11,731 nt of DNA from Anaerolineae bacterium (GCA_016934645.1 JAFGSL010000730.1:1-11731); one strand, 5' to 3'; positions 1 through 7,286 are shown, numbered from the stretch's first letter. A program made the numbers and translations. Notes: generated by a model from the letters alone, not told the origin.

Positions 1-1032
1 CACACCATAGTGCTGGGCGATGGATTCCAACTGGTGCATCTGCCATTTGCTGTTCTTCTTGCGGACGTTACCATACCACCGCACCGCGCCGTCCAGAATC
101 GAGAGCGTCGGATCGTGAATAATCAAGCTCGGATCGACTTCCAACTTCGTACCCAGGCCGTTGCACTCCGGGCACATACCAAGTGGCGAGTTGAAGCTGA
201 AAAGCTGCGGGCTGAGTTCCGGGAAGCTGATACCGCAGTGAGCGCAGGCGTGGTGCTCGCTGAGCAACAGTTCCTCGCCATCCACAATATCGACGACGAC
301 CATCCCATCTCCCGCACGCAATGACGTTTCCACTGAATCCATCAAGCGCGTTGTGAAGTCACGCCACAGATCGTCGCCGGATCCGTTCGGATGCCCCGGA
401 ACGACCAGCCGGTCTACGATCAACTCGATCGTGTGGTTCTTCATCTTCGCCAGTTTGATGGTACGACTCAACTCTGTCGGCACGCCGTCGATACGCGCAC
501 GCTCGTAGCCTTCTTGTTTGGCCTGCGCCAGCACGTCTGCGTGTGTGCCCTTGCGCTGCCGGACGACGGGCGCGAGTAATTGAAAGCGCGTTCCGCTGGG
601 CAAAGCAGCGAGCTGGTCGGCGATCTGCTGCGCGCTCTGCGAGGCCACTTTGCGCCCGCACTGCGGGCAGTGCGGCTCACCCACGCGGGCGAAGAGCACG
701 CGCAGGTAATCCATCACCTCGGTGACCGTGCCCACGGTCGAGCGCGGGTTCTTACTCACCGCCTTCTGTTGGATAGCGATAGCCGGGCTGAGGCCACCGA
801 TAAAGTCCACCTTCGGCTTCTCCATCTGCCCCAGGAACTGCCGTGCGAACGACGACAGGCTCTCGACGTAGCGGCGCTGTCCCTCGGCGTAGATCGTGTC
901 GAAGGCCAACGACGACTTGCCGCTGCCGCTGACTCCGGTGAGCACCACCAGCTTGTTACGCGGAATCGTCACATCAATGTGTTTGAGATTGTGCTGCTGC
1001 GCCCCGCGAATAATGATAAAACCAGGTTCCAT
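1..1032 (-). CDS. uvrA: UvrABC excinuclease subunit A, N-terminal 344 residues (truncated by window edge)
   Basis: DNA-damage recognition ATPase of nucleotide excision repair; it works in the cytoplasm as a dimer with UvrB. The frame is open from the ATG at 1032 to base 1 with no stop, giving 344 of roughly 940 residues expected for the family. Visible landmarks are the first Walker A loop GVSGSGKSS (residues 33-41), the UvrA-typical [14 protein letters not shown] stretch (60-73), SPAIAIQQK (82-90), and zinc module 1 with C263-x2-C266 and C287-x2-C290 followed by NGLG. An extra CPQC pair lies at 122-125. The start is the first Met before the ABC core ([16 protein letters not shown]). Only a G-rich run just upstream can serve as ribosome site. 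The gene has its own promoter and an SOS-box-like operator upstream, which suits a DNA-repair gene. The second ABC cassette and C-terminal zinc finger lie outside the window. Confidence 0.97.
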   Translation of the reverse strand, partial: MEPGFIIIRGAQQHNLKHIDVTIPRNKLVVLTGVSGSGKSSLAFDTIYAEGQRRYVESLSSFARQFLGQMEKPKVDFIGGLSPAIAIQQKAVSKNPRSTVGTVTEVMDYLRVLFARVGEPHCPQCGRKVASQSAQQIADQLAALPSGTRFQLLAPVVRQRKGTHADVLAQAKQEGYERARIDGVPTELSRTIKLAKMKNHTIELIVDRLVVPGHPNGSGDDLWRDFTTRLMDSVETSLRAGDGMVVVDIVDGEELLLSEHHACAHCGISFPELSPQLFSFNSPLGMCPECNGLGTKLEVDPSLIIHDPTLSILDGAVRWYGNVRKKNSKWQMHQLESIAQHYGV

Positions 1033-1155
1033 ATTCCCCCCCGGGAAAAATCAGAAATTGAGAAAGTAGAAATGGGTAACGAATAACACGTGAAGAGGTT
1101 GACGATCAACACATCCAGTATCAAATATCCAGATTCCAATATCGAGCAACGAGCC

Positions 1156-1183
1156 ATTATACCACAAAGATGGTGTAGAACAA
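1156..1183 (-). promoter_or_regulatory. Sigma70-type promoter of uvrA
   Basis: On the minus strand, -35 TTGTTC (1183-1178) and a perfect -10 TATAAT (1161-1156) are separated by 16 bp. Initiation would fall near 1149, giving a 5' leader of about 117 nt before the uvrA ATG. The unit upstream ends in a terminator at 1261-1295, so uvrA needs its own promoter here. Seen directly; activity is inferred. Confidence 0.75.
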
Positions 1184-1191
1184 AGTTTCTA
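1176..1191. promoter_or_regulatory. LexA/SOS-box-like palindrome overlapping the uvrA -35 box
   Basis: The plus strand reads TAGAACAAAGTTTCTA, a perfect 5-bp inverted repeat (TAGAA/TTCTA) with a 6-bp spacer. It matches the Gram-positive type SOS consensus GAAC-N4-GTTC with one mismatch (TTTC for GTTC). It covers the whole -35 hexamer (1178-1183) of the uvrA promoter, so a bound repressor would block polymerase. uvrA is a classic LexA target. That this organism has a LexA with this specificity is inference. Confidence 0.5.
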
Positions 1192-1260
1192 TCTATGCTT
1201 GAGTGTAGCGGAGGAATATGACAAAGGGCGACATATAGCCACAGAGGAAGCAGGAAATTC

Positions 1261-1295
1261 AAAAAAACCTCCCCAGAAACCGTTGTTCTAGGGAG
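1261..1295 (-). terminator. Intrinsic terminator after the galactanase/enolase-family unit
   Basis: On the minus strand, arm CTCCCTAGAA (1295-1286) pairs with TTCTGGGGAG with one U-G pair, giving a 10-bp stem and a 7-nt loop (CAACGGT). One G and a run of seven T (1267-1261) follow. It lies 41 nt past the stop codon of the enolase-family gene. Confidence 0.85.
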
Positions 1296-1335
1296 ATTCA
1301 AGTGTGGAATCACGCAAGAACTTACATTTGATGAT

Positions 1336-2382
1336 TTACGCCCAAGAGAACCCCGACCCCTGCGGTATTTCCGCATACCCGTCCACTAGCTTAAGTTGTG
1401 AATCGGGATACAGCAGACCAGTTTCGAGGTAAATCGCGTTGGGCAAACAGGCCATCACATTCAACTGCACCGGGTCGCCGCCATGGGAAGCGTAAGGGCG
1501 GCGGAAGGCATTCGCCAGCATCCCGATCTGCAACATCGCGGTAGGACCGCCAGCCCGGCGCATATCAGGCTGGATAATGTCCACTGCATCGCGTTTGAGA
1601 AAACGGGCAAAGTCATAGGGTGTGTACAAATTCTCGCCAGTAGCGACAGGCATATCCAACGCCTGAGTAAGCATCGCGTAACCCTCGATATCGTCCGCCG
1701 GAATGGGTTCTTCCCACCAATAAACGCCGAGATCTTCGAAAACACGTCCACGCCGCAGCGCCTCTGTCGCCGTGAGGGATTGATTCGCGTCCACCATCAG
1801 CGTCACGTCGGCACCGATGGCTTCACGCACTACGTTGATCCGCGCCACATCCTCCACCAGAGTAGGATAACCCACTTTGATCTTCACCGCGCGGAAGCCC
1901 TGCTCCACCGCCTGCGCGCAGATGCGTTGCACTTGCGCATTGCTGTAATTCAACCATCCGACCATCGCGTAGGCTGGAATCCGCGTGTGGACCGCGCCCC
2001 ACAACTGCCAACACGGCACGCCCAAAGACTTGCCCAGACAATCCCACAGCGCCACATCCAGCGCCGCAATGCCGAACATCGCCAGGCCAAAGGAGCCGTG
2101 ATACTCAGTTTCACGCAACAGTGCTGCGTGTGTCGCGTGCACAAACATGGGGTCTGTGCCCAGCACCAACGGCTTCAACTCGTGCGTGATCAGAGCCGCC
2201 AGCGCATCCGGAGCACCTGCGATACGGCCAAAACCAACTTCGCCAGTGCCAGACACACCCGTGTCGGTGTGAACGACCACCAGCACCGATCCCGAGCCGG
2301 GCAGGCTTTGCAGCGCATCACGAATCGGATCAGGATTCGGCTCACGACGCTGCACAGTCACGTCGACTTTCGCCACTTTCAT
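1336..2382 (-). CDS. Enolase superfamily enzyme, mandelate racemase/muconate lactonizing subgroup (probable sugar-acid dehydratase or racemase)
   Basis: 348 residues, slightly short for the family (350-400). The MR subgroup catalytic set is visible. The capping domain spans about 1-125. The KxK bases are K167 and K169 (AVKIKVG). Metal ligands are D198 (VDAN), E224/E225 (WWEEP) and E250 (ATGEN). The general-base dyad is D273 (QPDMRRAGG) with H300 (SHGG), and a conserved Glu sits at 320. Members abstract an alpha-proton from a carboxylate with Mg2+; the KxK plus Asp-His pairing is typical of sugar-acid dehydratases and racemases. The exact substrate cannot be read. Start ATG 2382 has AGGTGA 3 nt upstream. 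It follows the GH53 galactanase by 17 nt on the same strand, with a terminator after it. A role in using a galactose-derived acid is therefore plausible, but it is inferred from context. Confidence 0.88.
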   Translation of the reverse strand: MKVAKVDVTVQRREPNPDPIRDALQSLPGSGSVLVVVHTDTGVSGTGEVGFGRIAGAPDALAALITHELKPLVLGTDPMFVHATHAALLRETEYHGSFGLAMFGIAALDVALWDCLGKSLGVPCWQLWGAVHTRIPAYAMVGWLNYSNAQVQRICAQAVEQGFRAVKIKVGYPTLVEDVARINVVREAIGADVTLMVDANQSLTATEALRRGRVFEDLGVYWWEEPIPADDIEGYAMLTQALDMPVATGENLYTPYDFARFLKRDAVDIIQPDMRRAGGPTAMLQIGMLANAFRRPYASHGGDPVQLNVMACLPNAIYLETGLLYPDSQLKLVDGYAEIPQGSGFSWA

Positions 2383-2399
2383 CTTTCACCTTCTACCAA

Positions 2400-3686
2400 T
2401 CATTGAGAGTCGCCGTCACTAGGGACAGCAAACTCGCAGAACACAGCCAGTGATGGCAGCACGTGCCCATCGAAGTCAAACAGGGCTTGGTTCTCCCAAG
2501 CGTTGCCGGATTGTGAATCGGCCGGATTCCACCCACAGCCCTTCAATCCCAGCCACGCCGGTTCCCAATAGAATACGCCTTTGCTCAAACCTCCCGGCAC
2601 GTCCTTCACAACTTGCATAAGGTCTCTCAACCAGGCCGATTGACCTTCCACCGTAGACGGATAACCATCAATGAGTTGATCCGCACTGCTGATGATGTTG
2701 CCGTAGCCATCCTGATTGTCCAGAGTATAGGCATACGCAGTCTCCACCACGATCAATTCCTTGTGGTACCGCTGCGCCAGATCGGCCAGGTTGGCGGAGA
2801 GATCGCTCAGATCACCGTGCCAGTATCCATAGAACGATAATCCGATGATGTCGAACTCGCCCCCTTCCGCGATGATGTTATCAAACCACCAACGGTAGAG
2901 TTCGTTATCCCCCCCCTTATCCAGATGCAGCATGATCTTCGCGCTGCTTCCGGCGTCCTTCACACCTGCGATGCCGGCCTTAAGCAGACCAGCCAACCGC
3001 GCGAACTGGTCATCCGATCCGTCCAGTTTGCCCGCATCCCAGAGCATGCCGTTGGTGATTTCATTGCCGACCTGCACTATGTCCGGCTCCGTGCCCTGCT
3101 CGCGCAGTTCGGTGATGGCGTCCCTCGTGTAACTGTAGACGGCGGATTCGAGCTGCTCGTAGTCAAAATCCCACCACGCGAGGGGTTTATACTGCTTCCC
3201 GGGATCTGCCCACGTATCGGAATAATGAAAGTCCAGCAGGAATCCCATCCCGGCCTGCTCAATCCGCGTCGCCATCCCTTTGACCTTCTCCAGGTTATTG
3301 TAGCCATTAGCAGGCGTGTGCCACAGCTTCAGCCTGACGTAGTTGACGCCATCGTCGGACAAAATCTGAAAAATGTCCTGCGCCTGGCCAGCTTCGTCGT
3401 AAAAGACCCCGCCCTTATCTTCCACCCGAGGTAGACTCGATATGTCCACGCCTCTGATCTCCAGGGCAGAGACGGGCAGCACGACTGTAGGCTCTGAAGT
3501 CCTCATAAACACCTCCTTCGTTGGCGTTTGAACCGGGACGGGCGTCACGGTCGTGGGTTCTGACGGTGCCATGTCCACTTGCTCCGGTTGCTCTTGAACA
3601 GCAATACGTGAGCAGCCGGCAATACTCGAAACGACAATGAGTGCGCCGACCAGAAGGAAAACTATCAGTTTTCTCGATGTGTCCAT
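2400..3686 (-). CDS. Arabinogalactan endo-beta-1,4-galactanase, GH53, lipoprotein
   Basis: 428 residues from the ATG at 3686. The frame is open about 94 codons further upstream. ATG 3686 is chosen because it begins a signal peptide (MDTSRK, hydrophobic 8-20, lipobox SIAGC with C25) and has GTGAGG just before it. The upstream extension would run across both promoters and into the divergent gene. After a Pro/Thr-rich tether (about 38-58) comes the GH53 (beta/alpha)8 domain. It has GVDISSLPRVEDKGG (79-93), NYVRLKLWH (115-123), LDFHYSDTWADPGKQ (151-165), acid/base E209 in QVGNE, nucleophile E315 in VVETAY, and FYWEPAW (372-378). The family cleaves beta-1,4-galactan side chains of pectin outside the cell. 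Here the enzyme is probably anchored to the outer face of the membrane. It is first in a unit with the enolase-family gene. Confidence 0.93.
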   Translation of the reverse strand: MDTSRKLIVFLLVGALIVVSSIAGCSRIAVQEQPEQVDMAPSEPTTVTPVPVQTPTKEVFMRTSEPTVVLPVSALEIRGVDISSLPRVEDKGGVFYDEAGQAQDIFQILSDDGVNYVRLKLWHTPANGYNNLEKVKGMATRIEQAGMGFLLDFHYSDTWADPGKQYKPLAWWDFDYEQLESAVYSYTRDAITELREQGTEPDIVQVGNEITNGMLWDAGKLDGSDDQFARLAGLLKAGIAGVKDAGSSAKIMLHLDKGGDNELYRWWFDNIIAEGGEFDIIGLSFYGYWHGDLSDLSANLADLAQRYHKELIVVETAYAYTLDNQDGYGNIISSADQLIDGYPSTVEGQSAWLRDLMQVVKDVPGGLSKGVFYWEPAWLGLKGCGWNPADSQSGNAWENQALFDFDGHVLPSLAVFCEFAVPSDGDSQ

Positions 3687-3731
3687 AATCCTCACCACAA
3701 TCGCCTCAGCACCAAATACAAATCTGGGAAA

Positions 3732-3740
3732 ATTATAGCA
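3732..3740 (-). promoter_or_regulatory. Extended -10 promoter of the galactanase unit
   Basis: On the minus strand TGC-TATAAT (3740-3732) is a perfect -10 hexamer with a TGn extension. Initiation near 3725 gives a leader of about 39 nt before ATG 3686. No good -35 lies 17 bp upstream, as is usual for extended -10 promoters. The region upstream is the divergent acetyltransferase promoter. Confidence 0.6.
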
Positions 3741-3745
3741 TCGAA

Positions 3746-3773
3746 TTGACAATTCCACATCCGTCCCTACAAT
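3746..3773 (+). promoter_or_regulatory. Promoter giving a leaderless GNAT transcript
   Basis: Perfect -35 TTGACA (3746-3751), 16-bp spacer, -10 TACAAT (3768-3773, one mismatch). The expected start site, about 7 nt past the -10, is at 3780-3781, which is exactly the A of an in-frame ATG. An earlier ATG at 3772 lies inside the -10 box and would not be in the transcript. Confidence 0.7.
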
Positions 3774-3780
3774 GCGCCCT

Positions 3781-4758
3781 ATGATCACCATCCGCCCCGC
3801 AACCCTGGCTGATGCCGCCGCGATCAGTGCCGTCCACTGCAGCACCGTGGACGCGTGGCGCGATCCATACACCCGCCAAACGGTGGACGAAGCAACGTTG
3901 GATCTCTTCGGGCATTGGTACAACGGCGGCGACTGGATGAGTGTCGAAACCTGCGCGATCCATCTCAACGGACTGCTGATGGACGGTCACCTGCCACTCG
4001 TCGCTGAAACGGATGGTGACGACGCCAGCACTGCTGGTAGCATCATTGTCGGCGAGGCAGAGTATTACATCAACCGCGAACCCGCACCCTTCGGGCCCCA
4101 CCTGCACCTGTCAGTGCTCTATATCCACCGCGACTGGCAGGGGCAAGGTATAGGCCGGGCATTGATTACGGCCGGCGTAGAGCATGCGCGTGCACTCGGT
4201 TGCCACGCACTGACGACCCAGCCGGAGCCGGAGATGACCGGTTTCTACAGGCGCGTTGGCTTCGAACTGTGGCAGCGTGCCAAGGAGATGCAGACTGTGA
4301 CCCAGACTGTTGCACAGCAGGCTACGCAGTCTGCAATTAATAGAAATTCGCTGAACCTCATCCAACTATCCTCGAATGACAGGTCCTCGGAGCATCTGGC
4401 GCTACGCATCGGACGGTACCAGTGCGGGGTACAGGGGTGGGAAACGCTCTGGCCTTCGCTAGCGCTCGCCGAACTCACGGCGCTGCGCCGTGGCGCGTGG
4501 CGCGGGGAACTCGATGGCGTGCCGGTGATACTGGGATTGCGCGAACAGTTCCGCAACCCGATGCAGGCCGACGGCTATGCCTGGCTGCCGCCCTCTGCAC
4601 TACTGACGCCCGCGGTCGATGCACTACGCGATTTGGTCGCCCGCGAGGGCTACAGCGCAGTCGATCTGCTGCTTCCTGAAGATGCCCTGCCAGAACTGAG
4701 AACGATGTTCAAGTTGGATTATCAAACCACCGTCGAGCTCTGGATAAAACAAACCTGA
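3781..4758 (+). CDS. Two-domain GNAT-family N-acetyltransferase, probably leaderless
   Basis: 325 residues from ATG 3781; the frame can also start 9 nt upstream at 3772. I chose 3781 because the promoter places initiation there and MITIRPAT is a normal GNAT beginning. The N-terminal half (1 to about 168) is a GNAT domain. The strand before the cofactor is HLSVLYIHRDW, and the acetyl-CoA pyrophosphate loop is Q120-G-Q-G-I-G125. The late motif is FYRRVGFELW (155-164). A Gln/Thr-rich linker (171-190) leads to a second half (about 195-325). That half ends KLDYQTTVELWIKQ like the last strands of a GNAT fold but lacks a Q-x-x-G-x-G loop, so it is probably a degenerate acetyltransferase or substrate-binding domain. 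The acceptor substrate is unknown. There is no Shine-Dalgarno sequence. The stop codon lies inside the downstream hairpin. Confidence 0.83.
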   Translation: MITIRPATLADAAAISAVHCSTVDAWRDPYTRQTVDEATLDLFGHWYNGGDWMSVETCAIHLNGLLMDGHLPLVAETDGDDASTAGSIIVGEAEYYINREPAPFGPHLHLSVLYIHRDWQGQGIGRALITAGVEHARALGCHALTTQPEPEMTGFYRRVGFELWQRAKEMQTVTQTVAQQATQSAINRNSLNLIQLSSNDRSSEHLALRIGRYQCGVQGWETLWPSLALAELTALRRGAWRGELDGVPVILGLREQFRNPMQADGYAWLPPSALLTPAVDALRDLVAREGYSAVDLLLPEDALPELRTMFKLDYQTTVELWIKQT

Positions 4759-4784
4759 CAGGTCTCGGAAGACCTGTCAGGTTT
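4745..4784 (-). terminator. Perfect 15-bp hairpin between convergent GNAT and rny genes
   Basis: AAACCTGACAGGTCT (4751-4765) pairs perfectly with 4770-4784 around the loop CGGA. On the minus strand it is followed by GTTTTAT, so it best fits termination of rny, 19 nt past its stop. On the plus strand the tail TTTGTATG is weaker, but the stem includes the GNAT stop codon, so it may act both ways. The core CCTGACAGGT may belong to a dispersed repeat family; that cannot be judged from one copy. Confidence 0.75.
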
Positions 4785-4802
4785 GTATGCAATCCGTTGA
4801 GC

Positions 4803-6332
4803 CTACTTCGCGTACTCCACCGCCCGCGTCTCGCGGATAACGGTGACTTTTATCTGCCCCGGATATTCCATCGTATCCTCAATCTTGCGCGCCACGTCGC
4901 GAGAGAGGCGCAGGGCTGCCAGATCATCCACGTCGCCGGGTCGGACAACAATGCGCATCTCACGCCCAGCCTGAATCGCGTAGGCTTCCTCAACGCCGTT
5001 AAAAGAGTGCGCAATATCCTCCAACGCGCGAATGCGCTTGATGTAGTGCTCAAGACTCTCACGCCGCGCTCCGGGCCGTGCACCGGAAATCGCATCGGCG
5101 GTCTCCACGATGATGGCTTCGAGGCTCTGCTGCTCGGCCTCATGGTGATGCGCTTCAATCGTGTTGACGACCGCCGCCGGCACGCCATAACGAGTCGCCA
5201 GGTCAGCGCCGATGGCCGCGTGCGTACCCTCGATCTCGAAGTCCACGGCCTTGCCGATGTCGTGCAGCAGGCCTCCCAAACGCGCTATCTCAGCGTTTGC
5301 GCCCAATTCGGCGGCCAGGAGGCTGGCTAGTTTCGCGGTTTCTACCGCATGCGCCAACTGATTCTGCCCATAACTGGTGCGGAAGTGCAAACGCCCCAAG
5401 AGTTTCATCATCTCAGGATGCAAGGTAGGCACTTCGGCCTCGTAGACCGCGCGCTCGGCCTGCTCTTTCATAATTTGATCAACCTCTTCACGGGCCTTTT
5501 CCAGCAGTTTCTCGATGCGGGCCGGGTGAATGCGTCCATCAGCGACCAAGCGGTGCATCGCGCGCGCTGCCACTTCACGCAAGATGGGGTTAAAAGATGA
5601 GATGGTGATCATTTCAGGGCTGTCGTCAACGATAATATCGACGCCCGCTTTCTGCTCAAAAACGCGAATGTTGCGCCCGCCGCGCCCGATGATGCGGCCT
5701 TTGAGTTCGTCGTTGGGGATTTCCAACGTTTTGGTTGTCAACTCGGCGACCTGCTCTGTGGCAATACGCTGCACGACCACGGTCACGATTTCGCGAGCGC
5801 GACGTTCGGACTCCTCGTGCGCACGCAACTCCTCCTCACGAATTACGCGGGCCATATCCTGACGGGTCTCTTCGGCTACCCGCTCCAGAAGCACCTCACG
5901 CGCTTCCTCTGAGGAAAGATTCGCCACACGCTCCAGCACCTCGCGCTGCTCCTGCTCCAGCTTCTCCATTTCGTTCCAACGTTTGTCCAACGCACTCTGG
6001 CGCTTGTTGAGCAATTGCTCACGCTTGTCGATACGTTCCTGCCGGGCATCCAACTGATCGCGGCGGGATTGTAACCGCTCTTCCTCACGGCGCAGCTTCT
6101 CTCCGCGACGGTCCATCTCCGCTTCAAGATCGACGCGCAATTTGAGCGCCTCATCCTTAGCATTGAGCACCGTATCCCGCGCCTGTTTTTCAGCTTCTTC
6201 CAAAAGCCGCGCACGCATGGCCTCCAGGTTACCCATTTCTTTCTGGTAATTTACCTGGCGCGCTCTGTAGCCGATAAAGCCGCCTACAGCCAACCCAAGG
6301 AGCAACAAAACTATCCCAATTACCCAGTCCAT
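4803..6332 (-). CDS. rny: Ribonuclease Y
   Basis: Membrane-anchored endoribonuclease that starts mRNA decay. 509 residues, close to the usual 510-520. One N-terminal membrane helix (about 3-21) is followed by a long charged coiled coil (about 25-185). A KH RNA-binding domain has the GxxG loop in GRIIGRGGRNIR (212-223) and VDIIVDDSPEMI after it. An HD phosphodiesterase domain has H357-D358 (LLHDIGKAVD), preceded by SYGQNQLAHAVETAKL (320-335) and followed by HHH (395-397). The C-terminus GQIKVTVIRETRAVEYAK is typical. ATG 6332 lies inside the end of recX (13-nt overlap), with GAGG about 10 nt upstream, so the two genes are translationally coupled. Expression probably depends on the recX leader. 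Confidence 0.97.
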   Translation of the reverse strand: MDWVIGIVLLLLGLAVGGFIGYRARQVNYQKEMGNLEAMRARLLEEAEKQARDTVLNAKDEALKLRVDLEAEMDRRGEKLRREEERLQSRRDQLDARQERIDKREQLLNKRQSALDKRWNEMEKLEQEQREVLERVANLSSEEAREVLLERVAEETRQDMARVIREEELRAHEESERRAREIVTVVVQRIATEQVAELTTKTLEIPNDELKGRIIGRGGRNIRVFEQKAGVDIIVDDSPEMITISSFNPILREVAARAMHRLVADGRIHPARIEKLLEKAREEVDQIMKEQAERAVYEAEVPTLHPEMMKLLGRLHFRTSYGQNQLAHAVETAKLASLLAAELGANAEIARLGGLLHDIGKAVDFEIEGTHAAIGADLATRYGVPAAVVNTIEAHHHEAEQQSLEAIIVETADAISGARPGARRESLEHYIKRIRALEDIAHSFNGVEEAYAIQAGREMRIVVRPGDVDDLAALRLSRDVARKIEDTMEYPGQIKVTVIRETRAVEYAK

Positions 6333-6979
6333 GTCCAGTGTTCCTCGCTTTCTTCGGTATCAAGTTGGAAGAAGGGCTGTGTAGCGAGAACTTCTTTGAT
6401 GATGTCCGGCGAGAATCCGCGCCGCATCAGGCGATCCCAGAAACGGCGGCGAAAAACCTCGGGGGGTAAGTGCGTCAGACGACGAGCCTGTTCCTCCGCG
6501 ACGTGCTGCGCTGCAGCAACCTCATCGTATTCTGCCAACGCTGTTTCAATCACGTCTAACGCAACGCCTTTCTGACGCAGTTCCTGCACCAACATCCGCT
6601 TGCCTCGGGGACGAAATCGGGCTCGATTGTCCACCCAATAGCGCGCAAAAGCTTCATCATCCACTAGGCCGACCTCTTGCAGACGGTGCAACACTTCGTC
6701 AACCGTCGTCTCGGCAAAATCACTTTCCAGCAAGTGACTTTGCAGTTCAGCCTCGCTACGTGGACGGTAGGAGAGATAGTTCAACGCCTTGTCACGCGCG
6801 CGTTCTACTTCGTCAGCAAGACGCAACGCTGTGATCTCGTCATCCGTGAGGATCATCCCCACGCGCAAGCTCGCAGCGACCAGCGTAGCTAACCCAAAGG
6901 CAAAAACACCATCCAGATAAACGTTAACCCGGTCCCTGGAATGCTTTTGCGGTTCCAGCGCCGTGATACTTCCAGCCAT
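6320..6979 (-). CDS. recX: Regulatory protein RecX
   Basis: 219 residues from ATG 6979; RecX limits RecA filament growth. The start at 6979 (MAGSITALEPQ) is preceded by GGAAGGG. A second in-frame ATG at 6991 (MEGQ) directly abuts the U-tract of the upstream terminator and has no ribosome site. Further in-frame codons to 7072 lie within the hairpin region and read as no known domain. Family marks are an N-terminal RVNVYLDGVFAFGL segment, then three-helix repeats: ALNYLSYRPRSEAELQSHL, LVDDEAFARYWVDNRARFRPRGKRMLVQELRQKGV and RRLTHLPPEVFRRRFWDRLMRRGFSPDIIKEVL. It overlaps rny by 13 nt. recA, a frequent neighbour of recX, is not in the window. No promoter fits between the terminator and the start, so transcription probably reads through from the leader. 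Confidence 0.92.
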   Translation of the reverse strand: MAGSITALEPQKHSRDRVNVYLDGVFAFGLATLVAASLRVGMILTDDEITALRLADEVERARDKALNYLSYRPRSEAELQSHLLESDFAETTVDEVLHRLQEVGLVDDEAFARYWVDNRARFRPRGKRMLVQELRQKGVALDVIETALAEYDEVAAAQHVAEEQARRLTHLPPEVFRRRFWDRLMRRGFSPDIIKEVLATQPFFQLDTEESEEHWTWTG

Positions 6980-6991
6980 TTGCCCTTCCAT

Positions 6992-7032
6992 AAAAACAAA
7001 AAAAACGGCTATGGCAGAAAACGCCATAGCCG
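6992..7032 (-). terminator. Intrinsic terminator/attenuator immediately before recX
   Basis: On the minus strand CGGCTATGGC (7032-7023) pairs perfectly with GCCATAGCCG (7015-7006) around GTTTTCT. Eight T, a G and five more T follow, ending at 6992. It is the strongest terminator in the window. The ATG at 6991 starts at the very next base. No coding gene ends here, so it either ends a non-coding RNA or attenuates recX-rny. Confidence 0.9.
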
Positions 7033-7286
7033 CCTGATAGGCTAAGCGAATATGAGACAGGTATGCTTCCAAGCAACGGAAAACATCAAGGGTGACTCAC
7101 AAGATCATCCGTGCTCTTCAGCCTACCGGCTCCAACAATATTCCCCAAAAACGCATCTTGAGAAGTCTACACTTCCCGCTTGGGATCCTAGCCACGGCGA
7201 AACTACGACGTATCTACCGTCAGGGCGTACGATCCGCCCCTACCAACCTCTGGCGGGGAAAATTCCTCCGCCGATCCCGGAATCAC
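6992..7286 (-). ncRNA. Candidate structured RNA: recX-rny leader (riboswitch-like) or free ncRNA such as 6S
   Basis: About 295 nt without a credible protein gene, running from a promoter to a perfect terminator. Hand folding of the minus strand gives a rod. The closing helix pairs 7272-7262 (GGCGGAGGAAT) with 7051-7040 (ATTCGCTTAGCC), with one mismatch and one bulge. A second helix pairs 7250-7241 (GAGGTTGGTA) with 7063-7054 (TACCTGTCTC), 9 of 10 bases. An inner helix pairs 7160-7155 with 7105-7100 (CAAGAT/ATCTTG). A local hairpin GAAGT-GTAG-ACTTC lies at 7175-7162 and another at the AGCC-GGTA-GGCT segment. The 3' strand of the closing helix (TAGCC, 7044-7040) can instead pair with GGCTA (7031-7027) of the terminator's 5' arm. 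I did not recognise RNase P, tmRNA, SRP, T-box, cobalamin, TPP, FMN or SAM signatures. The family is unassigned, and 6S RNA stays possible because of the rod shape and own terminator. Confidence 0.6.

Noticed and set aside
1..725. Several plus- and minus-strand frames in other phases of uvrA
   Set aside because: The continuous 344-codon uvrA frame with Walker A and zinc motifs accounts for this stretch; the rest are shadow frames of GC-rich coding DNA.
969..1376. Minus-strand frame of 135 codons across the uvrA/enolase-family spacer
   Set aside because: It overlaps the end of the enolase-family gene, the terminator, the uvrA promoter and the start of uvrA, has no ribosome site and reads like no protein family.
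3687..3968. N-terminal extension of the galactanase to 522 residues
   Set aside because: It would cross both divergent promoters and 188 nt of the acetyltransferase gene. The signal peptide and lipobox begin at ATG 3686.
6980..7072. N-terminal extension of RecX to 250 residues
   Set aside because: It would be encoded by the terminator hairpin and U-tract, which explains the false hydrophobic MAFSAIAVFFVF stretch. ATG 6979 has a ribosome site.
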